Assembly: GCA_023548195.1 (NCBI GenBank)
Contig: JAJHZJ010000419.1
Coordinates: 1,858,773-1,922,772 of the forward strand
DNA from: Bettongia penicillata ogilbyi
Taxonomy: Eukaryota; Chordata; Mammalia; Diprotodontia; Potoroidae
DNA: 64,000 bases
Direction of reading: 5' to 3'
The translations under genes were made by a program, and so were the position numbers. The notes under the pieces are model-generated. The model saw only the letters and a list, made by a program, of their open reading frames with translations. It ran no database searches and had not been told where the DNA came from. Below, piece by piece: positions 11,732 through 23,850 of the stretch (positions are counted from its first letter, which is position 1; each line of letters starts with the position of its first letter).

Positions 11732-11733
11732 CA
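11702..11733. repeat. (GT)n microsatellite
   Basis: About 15 GT units followed by gcatgcgcg. Confidence 0.95.
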
Positions 11734-12119
11734 TGCGCGTTTGAAAAAGTGTCACATCTTTTCACAATGGACTTTTGTCTTTAACAAGGCCTTGACCACT
11801 TCTGCAAAACAGGGTGGGGTCTGAAAGAGCACAAGAGGTTTAGAATATTGAAGGATTGTACAGTTTGTTCAAGGTTTCAGAAGGTCTTGGAGTCGGGGAG
11901 GAGGTGACTGTGATTACTTTTAGGTGAGACTGGAAGTTGCTTCTTGGTGTTTGAGAGTGCCATGCTCTTGATGCCATGACTGAAATCAATCATCCAGAAT
12001 TTCCCTTTTCTAATTGCCCCATCTCTTTAAACCTGTTGCACGGCCTTTTATTGGCTACAGAGGAAGTGATAGGAACAAACGGAAGCCACTGAAATGACTT
12101 TTCTAAAGAATAAGTATAA

Positions 12120-12494
12120 TTATGTCATTCCACTCTCCCCCATAAACTTTAATGGCTTCTTAGTATTTACAGGAGCAAATATGAAGTGTTCGGTTTAACA
12201 TTCAAAATCCTTCATAACCTAGATTCTGCCTTTCCAGTCTTTATTACCAAACATGTACTGACACTGGCCTTCTGTATGTTCCACCAATAAGACACTCCAT
12301 TTCTCAGCTCTGGGCATTGTCTCTGGGCTGACCTCCATGGAATGCTCTACTTCCTGTGCTCCAACTATTGGTTGTCCTGGCTTCTTTTAAGTCTCAACTA
12401 AAATCCCACCTTCTATACGAAATTTCTCCAGTCCTTAATTCCAGTGCCTTCATGCTGTTAATTATTTTTTGTATATGTAGGTAGATAGATAAAA

Positions 12495-12567
<73 letters not shown>

Positions 12568-12725
12568 CCCCCCCCTATGTCTTTGTATTTGTTTGAATGT
12601 TCTCTCTCCCATTAAATCATAAGCTCCTTGAGGGCAGCCATTGTCTTTTGCCTCTTTTTTGTATCCCTAATGCTCAGTATAATGCTTCACACATAGTAAG
12701 TGGTTATTAATTTTTTTTTGATTGA
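12120..12725 (+). mobile_element. L2 LINE 3' end interrupted by a (CT)n tract
   Basis: The L2 3' signature reads in order: 'aactttaatggcttcttagta', 'aaaatccttcataacctagattctgcc', 'taaaatcccaccttctat', 'taaatcataagctccttgagggcag' and 'acatagtaagtggttattaa'. The reading frame is lost. The (CT)n at 12496-12564 sits between the last coding-like part and the 3' UTR. Confidence 0.75.
12496..12575. repeat. (CT)n microsatellite with poly(C) end
   Basis: About 34 CT units run directly into 11 C. Confidence 0.97.
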
Positions 12726-13687
12726 TTGAATCTAGAGGACATGCTTTCAGGTAGGGACTTTACAGAGTAGTTTGTTAAAAAAAAAAAAAAGACTTAGCCT
12801 TGCATAGAAAACACAGAAGGAGGTAGAACTAAATTAATAAAAATTTCTTATTTGTCTTGCCCTCAATGTCTAAGAAACTAGAGATTAATAAGTGCCAGTT
12901 GTTGAACTCATAACTTTCTGCTAATTCCAGATTTCAATAAGGCATTGTAAATAGAAAAACAGATTTAGATAGCATCATTGAGGAGAACACCTTTGTTTTT
13001 TCTTTAAACACCAGTAGCCCTTTCCCCACTGCCCCAAGAAATCTAGCTCAGTGGGAACAGAGATCAGACATACATACAGCAGAGTGAATGATAGCTGCTG
13101 TCTGTATTGTAAATGTACTTCAATGACTATCTTTAGGAAGCTAAAAGAGGAAACTAGTTCAAGGTTAGAGCATGGGAAATGCATAATTCACTACATGATT
13201 CCTTCTTTAGTCTCAAATGCATTTTTCTTTTTAAAAAATTATTAAAAAGGTTATCACATTTTTTTAAAGATTTCTTGGAACATAATAATGGCAGCCTGTT
13301 CTCTTTTTCACTTTAGAGCTGATGATTGAAAGCCTTACAGATTTTAAGTATTTTCATAAAAGCTGGTAGTGAGAGTACTTGTCACTTTCATATTGATTTT
13401 TATGAATGTCAAGTAAGATAAGTGCTTCATTCTAAACTTACTCCGTGAGATGGCAAGGCCAAAGGCAGGAGCTCATTGCTGATGAACCATCTGTAGCAGT
13501 ATAGATTTTTCCCAGGGAGAAATAAAGAATTTACTAAGTGAAACCTTAATAACCATCAATCAAGTTTCATCATATATTTTTTTGATCATGAAAATGACTA
13601 AAATGGCATTTTTGCTAGACATAAATAACACTTTTCTTTAAACTGGTGGGAAAAAGCTTGCAATGGTACACGAAATCCTGCCAATTT
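12726..13687. other. No recognisable feature
   Basis: AT-rich unique-looking DNA. A short A run at about 12779-12791 may be a retrotransposon tail. No coding signature. Confidence 0.5.
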
Positions 13688-13984
13688 GCTGGGTGTGGTG
13701 ACACAAGCCCAAGATCCTTGATTCTAGGGAAGGCTAAGACTACTGAATCTCTTGAGTTTGGGGAGTTCTGATCTGCAGAAAGGTCAAAAGCTATCCCACA
13801 TCTTCACTAATTCTGGCTCCAATATGGTGAAGGGGCCACCAGGCTGCCCAATGAGAGCAAATCAGCCTAGGATGGAAATGAAGCAGAGTAAAGTTTCTGT
13901 GCCCATCAGAAATGGAATGATCCATAAGTGTACACTCTACTTCCAATTTTCAGTGAGATAGAGAAACCTAGTTTCAAAAAAAAA
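13688..13984 (+). pseudogene. RN7SL pseudogene: 7SL (SRP) RNA retropseudogene, full length
   Basis: 7SL is the RNA scaffold of the signal recognition particle. The copy starts 'gctgggtgtggtgacacaagc' (7SL starts GCCGGGCGCGGTGGCGCG). It has the internal Pol III box region, then 'cttgagtttggggagttctg', 'ctccaatatggtgaagggg', 'ccaccaggctgccc', 'atggaaatgaagcag' and 'cccatcagaaatgg', all in the 7SL order through the S domain. It returns to the 3' Alu-domain strand (ttccaattttcagtgagatagagaaacc) and ends in an A9 tail at 13976-13984. Many C-to-T and G-to-A changes, including in the SRP54-binding loop region, mark it as a dead processed copy. No clear target-site duplication was found. Confidence 0.85.
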
Positions 13985-14384
13985 GTCTGACATTAAAGGA
14001 ACATTTCAGAGATTTTAGGAAGACTGAACTTAACCACTGCTATTTCCCTACTGAGCTGACAACTTTTTTTCTGAAAAGTAACTAATATATTATTATTAGC
14101 AACAGAAATGATAACAATAACACTAGTTCTTGCAGTGATCTATGATTTGATCCACCAATAATGCAGATCACAATCTCTCCATGCATAGCTAGGTAAATTT
14201 CCTGAGTTGCTGTGGACATAGATCTTAAAAAGGAGGTTCATAGGTGGCCAACTGTCTCACAATGGACCTGTCTGAAATTAGTTCTACTGGTCCTCAGATT
14301 TTTCAGGATCTAACCCTAAGCAAAGCCTTTCCAACTTCACCCTACCAGAGCTCTTTTTGTTGGAGATCTACAGTCTTTGAGAAT

Positions 14385-14605
14385 TCAAAGGGAAAGAATA
14401 GGATTAAAGATTTAACTCTAGAAGGTACCATAGAGATCACTAATTTAACCTCTCATTTCACAAATGTCTAAAAAGAGGATCAGAAAAGTTAACTGCTATG
14501 CTTTTAGGGTCACACAGGGAGTAAGTGGTAGAGATAGATTTTAAATGCAGGTCTTCACACTCCACACCAGTCTCTCTTTCCACTAACCAATGCTATCTTT
14601 CATCT
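14385..14605 (-). mobile_element. L3/MIR-type remnant (antisense)
   Basis: 'accatagagatcactaatttaacctctcatttcacaaatgtc…ggtcacacagggagtaagtgg' matches the antisense '…gaggtcatctagtccaacc…attttacagatgagg…' pattern shared by L3 and MIR 3' ends. Confidence 0.5.
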
Positions 14606-15397
14606 GTAAATCTATGGTACTGCTCTGATGTCTTATGCAGAAAAAGTAAACCTAGATTCTCAATGTTCTGAAGACCCCACAGTAGAGTCTCTGGCAAGTA
14701 TAAATTGGTAGAGTTTTGAATAAGGTCTTTGTTCCTTCTCATAATATCATTAGCAGGATCTCTAGATCAGAGTATGAACTATGTGATAACTCGGTGAAAC
14801 TTCAAGATGATTATTCAAAAGGATGGGTTGTTTCGATTTATAATTCTAGCAGTAAATGTTAGTAGAATTCCTATTTGTTAGATATATAATTAATTCTCTT
14901 GTTCTATTTTCTGTTAATTGGATAAGCATTAATTTTTATATGGTAGTTCTCTAATAGAATATTGGAACAGTTTTTATTTATATAAAATGATAAAATTTAT
15001 ATATAAAAACTATTTGTTTGTACTCCCAGGGGGGGAAGTAATTGATAAAGGGGTATGCATACCATCAAGTTTTTACATGTGAAATTATGAATTAGTAATT
15101 CTTAAAACTGCATATTATTAGATTTAATTTTCTTAAAATGTCATCTATGGAACATATCATAGGATTTAAAATTTAGGGAGGGTTGTTTGTTTGGAGTCTT
15201 TAAATATAAGTTTTATCATTTTAGATAATGCCATATTTATCTTTACATAAGTGTTGTACATGATTTGGTTGATTAAGGTCTAAATATTTGATGCATTTTA
15301 TCATAAGTATAAGATTGTCATTGTTTTTGTCAGTTCATCTCATTGCACACTGAGTCATTTAATAGCTCATTTTTTTTGCTATTGGATTTTTTAAACA
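14606..15397. other. No recognisable feature
   Basis: Strongly AT-rich DNA without repeat signatures I can name. Confidence 0.5.
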
Positions 15398-16400
15398 CAG
15401 TCAATCCTAGACTTCCACAGGGTAACATTCCTAGAAAATAGTGCAAAAGAAACATGAATACATTGAACCTATGGGGAAAAAGGTAGTTAGGTTCCTCCAA
15501 TCTTTTGCAAGAAATTGTTGTAAGTATACCTATCTGCATACAATTCTTTGTAACAAAACATTAATGCTGAATATACACACTTTTCCTAACACAATAAAAT
15601 AACCCAAAAAATGCAGAACACAAAATAAAGTCAGTAACATGAAAAATATTTTTCCTTGCTAGTAATTCTCTAGAATTCTGTGACTTTTTGCACTAACATC
15701 TCAATAAAACATTTTTGACTTCAGACTATGTTGATTTTTTATAACATAACACCGAAATACTGTACCCAAAATGCTGTACAACAAATAAAAGTCTTAAAAT
15801 TAAAACATTTTTTTCAACACGAATCTTACCTTCCATTATGTCAGATGGTGGTGTGAGGGCATTGTACTTCATTGTTATACTGCTATAAAGCTCTCTACCA
15901 TGGCCACTCTCTGAAAACCAAGGGAGAAGTTGCTGGCACTTTAGTCACTGCTGATGGAAGACACCACTCTGTTGAGGTGTCAACATTACTTCAGCCACTG
16001 TCCTTCACAGCTTGTGGATGGTGTTGGAGATCATGAAAGATGCACTCACTTGAAATGACCTATCAGCAACTTCTGCTTCATGCACTGTTTGAGATCCTCA
16101 AGGGTCTTAAAGCATGTAAGCATAGCAGAGAAGAGTTGATGTTTAACCCTGAGGTGCAATCAGTGATGGGAATGGAAGCTTTGATGTCTTTAGTCAGTTG
16201 ATTGATTATGCAAAGCCACCCTTCAAGCTTGAAAACTGCAAGTGGCACAATCTTGGGAGCTTATTTTTCATCATCATTTTTTTTTTCTTGGAGACCTTCT
16301 TGGAGTCAGTTCTTCTGCAAACTTGCATGTGTTGCATCTTTCATGTGTTGTCTCTGCTCTGAAGAGCCATGAATGTGCAGTATTGCCAGAATGAAAGTGA
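15398..16400. mobile_element. Possible Tc1/mariner-Tigger-like DNA transposon remnant
   Basis: The segment starts 'cagtcaatcctagacttcc', which resembles a Tigger-type terminal inverted repeat. It has Tigger-like 5' text ('acattcctagaaaatagtgc', 'tgaacctatgggg', 'gttaggttcc'). The matching far end and a TA target duplication were not found, and no transposase frame can be read. This is a weak call from remembered family text. Confidence 0.3.
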
Positions 16401-17034
16401 AAATGAGGTTACAAATAACATCACAGAAATGCTTGAAGTTATGAAACTTAAACATTAAAATGTTGAGAATTAAATGTATGCGATCATATCTTCAAACAAA
16501 GCTATTTTAATTTCTGCATTGCAGCTAAATTTACTTTTTCATCTTTTACCATTAAAACATGAAAGTCAAAACTTATTAAACTATATTCAACAGAAATGTT
16601 GACTCTGGATAACATTACTTTAAACCAGTTTTAGTGGAAGTGCCTTTAATATTTTCTGTTTCCTATAATGTTGACTACTGATTACATAACTTTTTAAAAA
16701 ATAAACAAATAAAAATGCCATTCATATTAACATAATATCATTAACCTGAGTAGATGGCATATTTTGTTAGTCATTTTTATGCCTTTATCAATAAAATCAT
16801 ATATTTTCTTGTTTTTCTATTTAATGAAATTAATTATATTATATTCCTAATATCATCCTTTGTATATAAAACATATTAGCATGTAATATGTAAAATGTGT
16901 TATTTATATGTGATGTAAAATATATTCGTTACAATGAATAATGCTTTATGTATTATTATATTCTCTTTGACAATATTTTATTTCATACTGTATGTTACTA
17001 TTCATTAATTTAATTCATTTGGTAAATGCCTACT
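16401..17034. other. No recognisable feature
   Basis: AT-rich (many TATT/AATA stretches), no ORF, no named repeat. Confidence 0.5.
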
Positions 17035-17044
17035 ATAGGTAATG

Positions 17045-17350
17045 GGGGAAGCTAGTGGGGCAATGGATAGAGCACCAGTGCAGGAGTCAGGAGGACCTGA
17101 GTTCAAATCTCACCTCAGACACTTGACACTCACTAGCTGTGTGACCTTGGGCAAGTCACTTATCCCCAATTGCCTCATCCTGGGTCATCTCCAGTCATCC
17201 TGATGAACATATGGTCATTGGATTCAGATGGCTCTGGAGGAGAAGTGAGGCTGGTGACCTACACATCCCTCCCTCACTCAAAACAAAACCAAGTGCAAGT
17301 CATGTTATTATTTCTCTGATGGCGTGGTCTTCTTTGGCAACAAAGGACGA
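17045..17350 (+). mobile_element. tRNA-derived marsupial SINE with long body (WSINE-like), with 10-bp TSD
   Basis: The tRNA-like head carries a B-box-like 'gagttcaaatc' near 17099. It is followed by 'agctgtgtgaccttgggcaagtcac' and a roughly 180-bp body ('cagtcatcctgatgaac', 'gattcagatggctctggagg', 'tccctccctcactcaaaac'). The perfect repeat ataggtaatg flanks it at 17035-17044 and 17351-17360, defining both ends. The intact head and perfect duplication suggest a fairly recent insertion. The family name is from memory. Confidence 0.85.
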
Positions 17351-17504
17351 ATAGGTAATGTGACGTATGAAGTACCACTGATACTAGATTCTTCTGTTTC
17401 TCTCTTATTTTGACTAGTTTGGACATCCAAACTATATCTGCCTGATATAGAAGGATGAGTATTAAGTTATCTTTCCTCAGATTTAGAAACAGGTTACATA
17501 TATG

Positions 17505-17507
<3 letters not shown>

Positions 17508-17590
<83 letters not shown>

Positions 17591-17645
17591 CATACATACA
17601 TATCTATCTACATATCTATCATCTCTATCTATCTGTCTATCTATC

Positions 17646-17708
<63 letters not shown>

Positions 17709-17724
17709 ATCTATCTATCCATTC
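17508..17724. repeat. (CT)n-(AT)n-(TATC)n compound microsatellite
   Basis: Pure blocks lie side by side: CT at about 17508-17552, AT at about 17553-17586, then ATAC/TATC and a long TATC run to about 17710. Confidence 0.97.
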
Positions 17725-17879
17725 AGATTCTTTAAATGATTGGAAGAATCAACTCTCAAATCTTTCTGGTCTCAGTGACATTTTATGCATTTTATGGGTA
17801 CCTCCGTAATGACTTCTGATTTTCCTTCTGAAATTGACCTGTTTATATTAGCCCCCATCTGCTTTGTTGGTCAGATAAT

Positions 17880-18684
17880 CTATGTTTGCATATGTATTTA
17901 TTCTTGAAGTTCTAAGATTCAGTAGCATAAACCATCTGTAGGAAATTTGCATCTTTTTTCTTTATTTCTTTCACATTATTAAAGTGGTCTCCTTTTCTCT
18001 TTTCTAATTTCTATAATCTGACATTTTTCTTCTATTTTATTTTATTTTTTCCTGGTAAATTAGCAATTTTAGTCTTCATTAAGAAACCTGCTGTTGGTTT
18101 TATCATTTCAATTCTGCTTTTGTTTTCCTATTTATTTCTTCTTTGATTTTAAGTCTCTCTCTTTTCCATGAATGTCACTTTGTTATTCTTCTAATTTCTT
18201 TAACTACACCCTCAGCTTGTAAAGTTTCTTTATTTTTTTTTGCTATTGTTAATATAGACATTCAGTGGACCAAACTTGCCTTTAAACATTTCTTTTGCTA
18301 TATCTCATAAATTTTGAAATGTGATATTTGCATTTCCATTATCTCTGATATGTTTTTGTGGAAGTTTTATATAAATAAGAAACTTTTAATCATATTGTCA
18401 TTATTTACTCCTAGTTTTATTGTGTTTTAGTCCATAAAAACCTCTAATATACTTTTGCCTTCCTGTATGTACATAAGATTTTCCTCTGACCAAGAACATG
18501 ATTGATTTTTGTGAATGTCCCATATGCACTGGAAAAGAAAAATATATCTGCCTACTTTTTAACCATTAAGCTTCGTAAGACTTTTTTCCTATTTATATTT
18601 ATGTTTGATTTATAATATTCTTCTAATGGAATGTCAAGATCTATTATTAATCTATCGTATATTTTTTCTTGAAAAATCCTGAGC
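17880..18684 (-). pseudogene. L1 ORF2 remnant (endonuclease and linker part), antisense
   Basis: The plus strand carries the reverse complement of the L1 ORF2 region between endonuclease and RT: 'aaacctgctgttggttttatc' (linker), 'ttttgctatatctcataaattttg', and 'gaatgtcccatatgcactgg' (the endonuclease-end region). It is heavily decayed. It is interrupted at 18685 by a younger L1 insertion and resumes from 19900. Confidence 0.55.
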
Positions 18685-18700
18685 TTCTCTTATAAATTTA

Positions 18701-19883
18701 TTTATTTTATTTTTAATTATTGGGATAAAACAAGTATTTCTATAACAGTATAATAAAAAAAGATTGCACATGAAACTGCAACTCTCTTGTGTACAACTTG
18801 TTATTCTTTCTAAAGTTTTCATACAAATTTTTTTTCCCTTTTTTCTTCCCTCCCCCTGCCCTAGAGATGGCTACCATTAGATTAATGTATGCATACATCT
18901 ATGTAAAATCATTCTATATATCTACTTACCAGTTCTTTCTCTGAACACAGATAGCTTCTTCCTTAATATGTCTTTTGTATTTAAGTTGGGTAATTACAAC
19001 AGTGAAAATGACTTATTTGTTCAAGGTTGTTCTTAAAAAAACATTGCTGTCACTGTGTACAATGTCCTCTTGATTCTGCTTTTTTCCATTCTTCATTATT
19101 TTGGGGATTTTTCTAAGGTTATTTAACTTATCAGCACAGTACGATTCCTTCACAATCAGATACCACACTTTGATCATTCCCCAATTGATGATCATCTCTG
19201 CAGTTCCCAGTTCTTTGCCACCACAAAGAAAATTGCTGTAAACATTTTAAAACATAGGTTCTTTTTCTTTTTCCCTAATCATGTCTGGAAATAGACCAAG
19301 TAATGGTATTACTGGGCCAAAGGGCATAGGCAGCTTAATAACTTTTGGGGCATAATTTCAGATTGTTCTCCAAAATGTTTGGATCAGTTCACAATTCCAA
19401 CACTAATAAATTCAGTGACCCAATTTTTCCACATTCTTTCCAACAATTGTTGATTTTCTTTTTAATCATTTAGCCAATCTTGTAGGTATACCATGATATC
19501 CCAAGGTTGTTTAAATTTGCCATTCTCTAATTAATAATGGTTTAGAGCATTTTTTCATGTGACTACAAATTGTTCTGAGGTTTTCTTTGGAAAATTGCCC
19601 ATTCATATCCTTTCACTATTTAGCAATTGGGGAATGACTGATATCCTTTTGTAGATTTGACAAAGTTCTTTATATATTTGAGATATGAAACCCTTTTCTG
19701 AGAAACTTTCCACAAAATTTCCCCCCCAGTTTTCTGCTTTCCTTGTGATCTTAGCCATATTTGTTTTATTTGTACAAACCCTTTTTAATTTAATATAATT
19801 GAAATTATCCATTTTGTACCTAACTTTGTTCTCTATTACTTGTGTATTCATAAATTGTTCACTGACAAGTAATATGTTCCATG
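18701..19883 (-). mobile_element. 5'-truncated L1 (3' 1.18 kb) with 16-bp target-site duplication
   Basis: The 16-mer ttctcttataaattta is present at 18685-18700 and 19884-19899. Between them is an antisense L1 3' end: a 3' UTR (cttccctccccctgccctagagatgg…), then the ORF2 C-terminus ('ttccccaattgatgatcatc', 'gaaattatccattttgtacc'). Minus-strand translation of 19603-19851 gives 'RYKMDNFNYIKLKRVCTNK' followed by 'QIYKELCQIYKR', the conserved C-terminal L1 ORF2 segment. The host is the L1 ORF2 remnant on either side. Confidence 0.8.
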
Positions 19884-20029
19884 TTCTCTTATAAATTTAA
19901 CAGTTTTATTATTTGGTCCCTAATTATATGCAATGTGCATATGATTTCATTACCAACAGTGCTTTTAAACATAACATAATTTCCTCATCTACCTCTCATC
20001 ATGTTTTCTTGTTCAGTGCAGTATTTCAT

Positions 20030-20665
20030 AAGCACCTACTATGTATGAGGAACTTTAATAGGCACTGAAAATTGGAAACTAAAAAACTAATGTAGTTATT
20101 ACTTTCATAGATTTTACATCATCCGGGAGCACGTAGGAATAGAACCTGTGCCTTTTTTATGCATAATGTGAAATGTAAGAATAAAGGAGAAATTTAAGCA
20201 CAATGCAATAGGAAATTTTATGGAGAGAGTTAAGATTTCATCTGGAGGAAAATAGAAAGACTTCAGCAAGACAATAGTGCCTGAAGTGAACCTTGCAGGA
20301 GGAGAAGTCTTCTAAGAAGAGAGGGGGAATAATTACAGCATTCCTATGGAAGACAGTCTTTGTGAATGCATAGGGGAAAAGATGGCATGTAAATGCTATC
20401 TGGAAAAATCTAGTCATCTAATTTGGCTGGGTCACAGAATGTGTGAGAGGGGAATAAAATATGAAATAAATTTGAAAAGGTAGATCAAAACTAGATCAAG
20501 AGTGCTATTGATATGAGAATAAATAATTACTATTTTATACTAGAAGCAAACTATTTTTTAGTAAGGGATTAACATGGCCCAGTCTGTACCTTGGGAAGAT
20601 TATTTTGGCTGTAGTGAAAAGAGCAGATTGGAGAGGAGTCAAAATAGTGAATTAAATAAAAAATA
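20030..20665 (-). mobile_element. L2-derived repeat (antisense)
   Basis: 'cataagcacctactatgtatgagg…', 'tgcctgaagtgaaccttgcagg…', 'gtctttgtgaatgcataggg' and 'atgaattttggctgtagtg…gcagattggagagg' are in the order of the reverse complement of the L2 coding/3' segment. Four more antisense copies with this text lie at 7.4, 22.2, 30.4 and 31.3 kb. Confidence 0.55.
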
Positions 20666-21049
20666 AGAAAATGAAGGAAAGAAGGACTTAAAGGGGTGCC
20701 ATTTGCCAACAGATTAGACTTATTTTGTTTGATCCCAGAGAACAGAACTAGGATCAGTGGTTAGATTTTGTGGGCAGGCATATGGAGGCTTAATGTCAAG
20801 AAGAGCATCCTAAAAAAGAGAAAGATAGTTGACAAAAACAGTGCAAGGTTAGAATTCATATTTGTAAATTTTTACAAAAAAGATAGTGATAAATTATGAG
20901 CAGAATTATCTTCTGAAGCACAGAAAAGCAAGAGAGATAAAGTAGGGCAAAATCATTTTTTTTAAGCTCAGCAAGTTATACTATTGAATAGTCATTCCAA
21001 GGTCACTCAAGGTCGAAAATGGAAGAAGTGTCACAAACAAGAAAAATAG
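20666..21049. other. No recognisable feature
   Basis: Mostly A-rich sequence, possibly an extension of the neighbouring L2-derived repeat. Confidence 0.4.
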
Positions 21050-21610
21050 AAAAGATTAGCAAATAATTTTTCCCCATCAAAGATTGCAAACTCAAGTGAA
21101 TGAAGATCATCATTTGCCCAGATTTTAACATGCATTGGAAAGGCACTCTATAAAGCTTGTTTAACAATGTACCAATCTATAATATCTGTCCCATATATAG
21201 AAATTAGACCCAGAAATGAACAAGAAGAGGAGAACCAGGTTGATTCCTTTTAGGATAATTTAATCTCTTTTTATTGATCTCAAGCTTCCCATTAAGGTAA
21301 AAGCTCATCGTTTCAATGCTAACATTTTATGGTTACTGTTTATATGGTAGCAAAACATGGGACCCCATTATATCCAAAGAACTAGAAATGAATGCCACAT
21401 AGAGGACAATAGAAAAACATGCTGAATCTGAAGGAAAATCTCAGAGAAATAAGAATAAGGTATATCATCAAGGAATTGTCTATTAGGAAGAAAAATTACT
21501 GTTCCACTGGCACCCTCACAGTGCTGTGAAAAAGTGAGGAAAGCATGAAGCCATTTGGGTTGACCTCCTTTAGTTAACCCTTAAGAGGACATGGAAAAGA
21601 GTAATATAGC
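21050..21610 (+). mobile_element. RTE-type LINE remnant (RT C-terminal part)
   Basis: 'aatgctaacattttatggttactgtttatatggtagcaaaacatgggacccc' resembles the RTE segment encoding 'LPxLLYGSETWxxT', followed by '…gaaaaacatgctgaatctgaagg' and, after a gap, 'gaggaaagcatgaagccatttggg'. The frame is broken. This is a remembered-family match only. Confidence 0.4.
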
Positions 21611-22129
21611 ATAGGCAGGCATTATTGCGATATAATTTGCACTACTGGAGCAAACTGCCAAATCAATGAGAACATAATGCAATGAGAATAGTGCAAAAAG
21701 AACATAATTCAAAAGTTGCAATGCAAGGCTTTCTCCTCCTACGGTAAAAATAACATTCCCCTAGGTCAGTTGGGGTAGTTTTTGCTTTAAAGGCATTAAA
21801 ATATTCCTAGAGACTTGGTTGGCTCTGGAGACCAGATTTGAATTATTGATGTAATTCCTTCATCATTTGTGCACAAAACAACCACGAGGAGTTAGAAAAA
21901 CTCTCTGATGCTTGCTGGTGGATTGCCCTGGGAAGTTTTTGCTGAGCTAAATTATCTCAAGGGGTTCTCAATGCTATCCTTGTTGAATATCCTTCTCCTA
22001 CTATGACTAAAGCAATCTCCTTACATTTGTCTCATTTTGTTCCAATATCCAACCTAACTTATCATTGGACTGGCCTGAGTCAGTCCCAGCTAAGAATATA
22101 CCCCCAATTCATACATTTTCTTATTCCAG

Positions 22130-22645
22130 CACTTATTTTGTCCCAAAGTTTATTTTTAATTTCCAAAATTGTGTTTTTTTACATAATATATCTCATTTTT
22201 GGTATGAATCCTTCCACGAAATCATCTCCACCATCAAAGAACTTACATTCTACTTGGGTGGATATATACATAAATTACAAAGTACTTTTGAGGATTTCAC
22301 TAAGCACTTGGGGACCTCTTACATGGAACCTGGAAAGAGGGTAGGGGGTTCCAAGAGGCAGAAGTGAGGAGTGAGAATTCCATTATTTGGTGATCAGCTC
22401 TTGCCTTTGAGCAATGGAATATTCTATATACCAAAAACAGTTTGGTTGGAACCAAGTCAAGAGTGCTGAGGAAGAAGTGAATAGTATTTAGCCTAGAAAA
22501 AAATAGATTAGATAAATTTTAAGAGCTTTAAAGGCTAAGCAGATACATTTAATCTCAAGATCAAATGAGATTTCCTAGGGCTTCTAGAGATAGATGCGCC
22601 ATGACCAGACCTATGTTTTAGGAATATTTTCCTCTATTTCCACAA
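22130..22645 (-). mobile_element. L2-derived repeat (antisense)
   Basis: It carries the same antisense L2 text as at 20.0 and 30.4 kb: 'aagaacttacattctacttggg…acataaattacaaagtac', 'aagaggcagaagtgaggag', 'gttggaaccaagtcaagag' and 'ccatgaccagacctatgttttagg'. The 100-113-codon open frames here are chance frames of the repeat. Confidence 0.55.
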
Positions 22646-22659
22646 AAATTAATATAATT

Positions 22660-23850
22660 ATGTTTGTTTTTAAAATTTTATTTTATTATGAACTTAAAAA
22701 ATGAAACAAAAATTTCCATAAAATAGTGGAATAGAAAAAAAGATGATCGTACAAAAAACTGCAAATATATTATGTACAATATGCTGTTGCTTTCAAATAC
22801 ACAATAAAATTATCATGAAACTTTTTTCTTTTTCCTTCCCTCCTGACACCTAAAGATGGCTACTATTATGCATAAATATGCATATGTACATATATATGTG
22901 TGTGTGTATATATATATGCATGTGTATATGTGTGTGTTTGTAAAACTATTTTATAGCATCTACTTTCATATGTCCTTTATAGTTAATTTGGGTATTTAAA
23001 ATAGTCAAAATCACTTATTCCTTCAATTATGTTTATATAAATTCTGTGTATATGTTGACTGTGTGTATGTTAATTCCCAAACAGATAATACATTTTGTTT
23101 CTGTTTTGTATGGATTTTCTCTTCCTCTTGATTTTGTTCACCTACAGGGATACTGAAGATTTTTAGCAAATGTATTTGGCATCCTTCTATATTAAGGAGA
23201 GACTATTATCTTCTTCTGATTTTTAGCATTTCTAACATAAATGAGTCTTATATTTTGCCATAGATTTTAATTCAAAAGTTAGATATAATTATGTTTTATC
23301 ATATTTTCTCTTATTACATTATCATTTTATAATATTGAATCATCCTTGTATTCTTGGTTTAAATCCAATTTGGTCAAAGTGAATATAATATAATATAGTG
23401 TAGTGACCTCTCTGTTACTAATTTATTGAATATTTTATATCAATAGTTCCTAGTGATATTTGTCAATAGTTTTCCTTTTTTGCTTTCCTTCTCTATGATT
23501 TGTTTATCAGAATTAAACTTGTTTACCAAAAGATATTTGATAACGTGTGTTCTTTCTACATTCTGGACAAAATTTTATGCAATATAGAATTATTTCATTT
23601 TTAAATACTTGATTGAATTCACTTACAAAATTCATCTAGGTCAAGATTCCCTTCCCCCCTACTCGATTTAGTATATTCATTTCCAGGTTGCTCAGTTTCT
23701 CTTGTGAGATTGTATTGTCTATATTCTCTTTTCCATGTTTGGTTAATTTTCAATTTTAACATATATATATATATATATATACATACATACATACATATAT
23801 ATATATACATATACATCTTTATGCATTTCATTTCAATGTAAGGGAGGAGT
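22660..23850 (-). mobile_element. L1 fragments (3' UTR plus RT-region remnant), antisense
   Basis: 22665-22990 matches the L1 3' UTR seen at 18.7 kb ('aaaaactgcaaatatattatgtaca', 'ccctcctgacacctaaagatggctac'). 23330-23650 carries antisense ORF2 text ('ttggtttaaatccaatttgg', 'gattgaattcacttacaaaattcatc'). The intervening ORF2 C-terminus is missing. A TATG/TATA microsatellite lies at 22888-22936 and a TA/ATAC one at 23760-23817. Confidence 0.55.

Noticed and set aside
17455..17739. Overlapping frames rich in Ser-Leu and Ile-Tyr, also at 12.4, 23.6, 27.1, 39.7 and 62.8 kb
   Set aside because: They are translations of CT, AT, CA and TATC microsatellites, not proteins.
22003..22367. Overlapping 100-113-codon frames
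   Set aside because: The second half lies in an antisense L2 remnant, and the two frames overlap in different phases with no recognisable domain.
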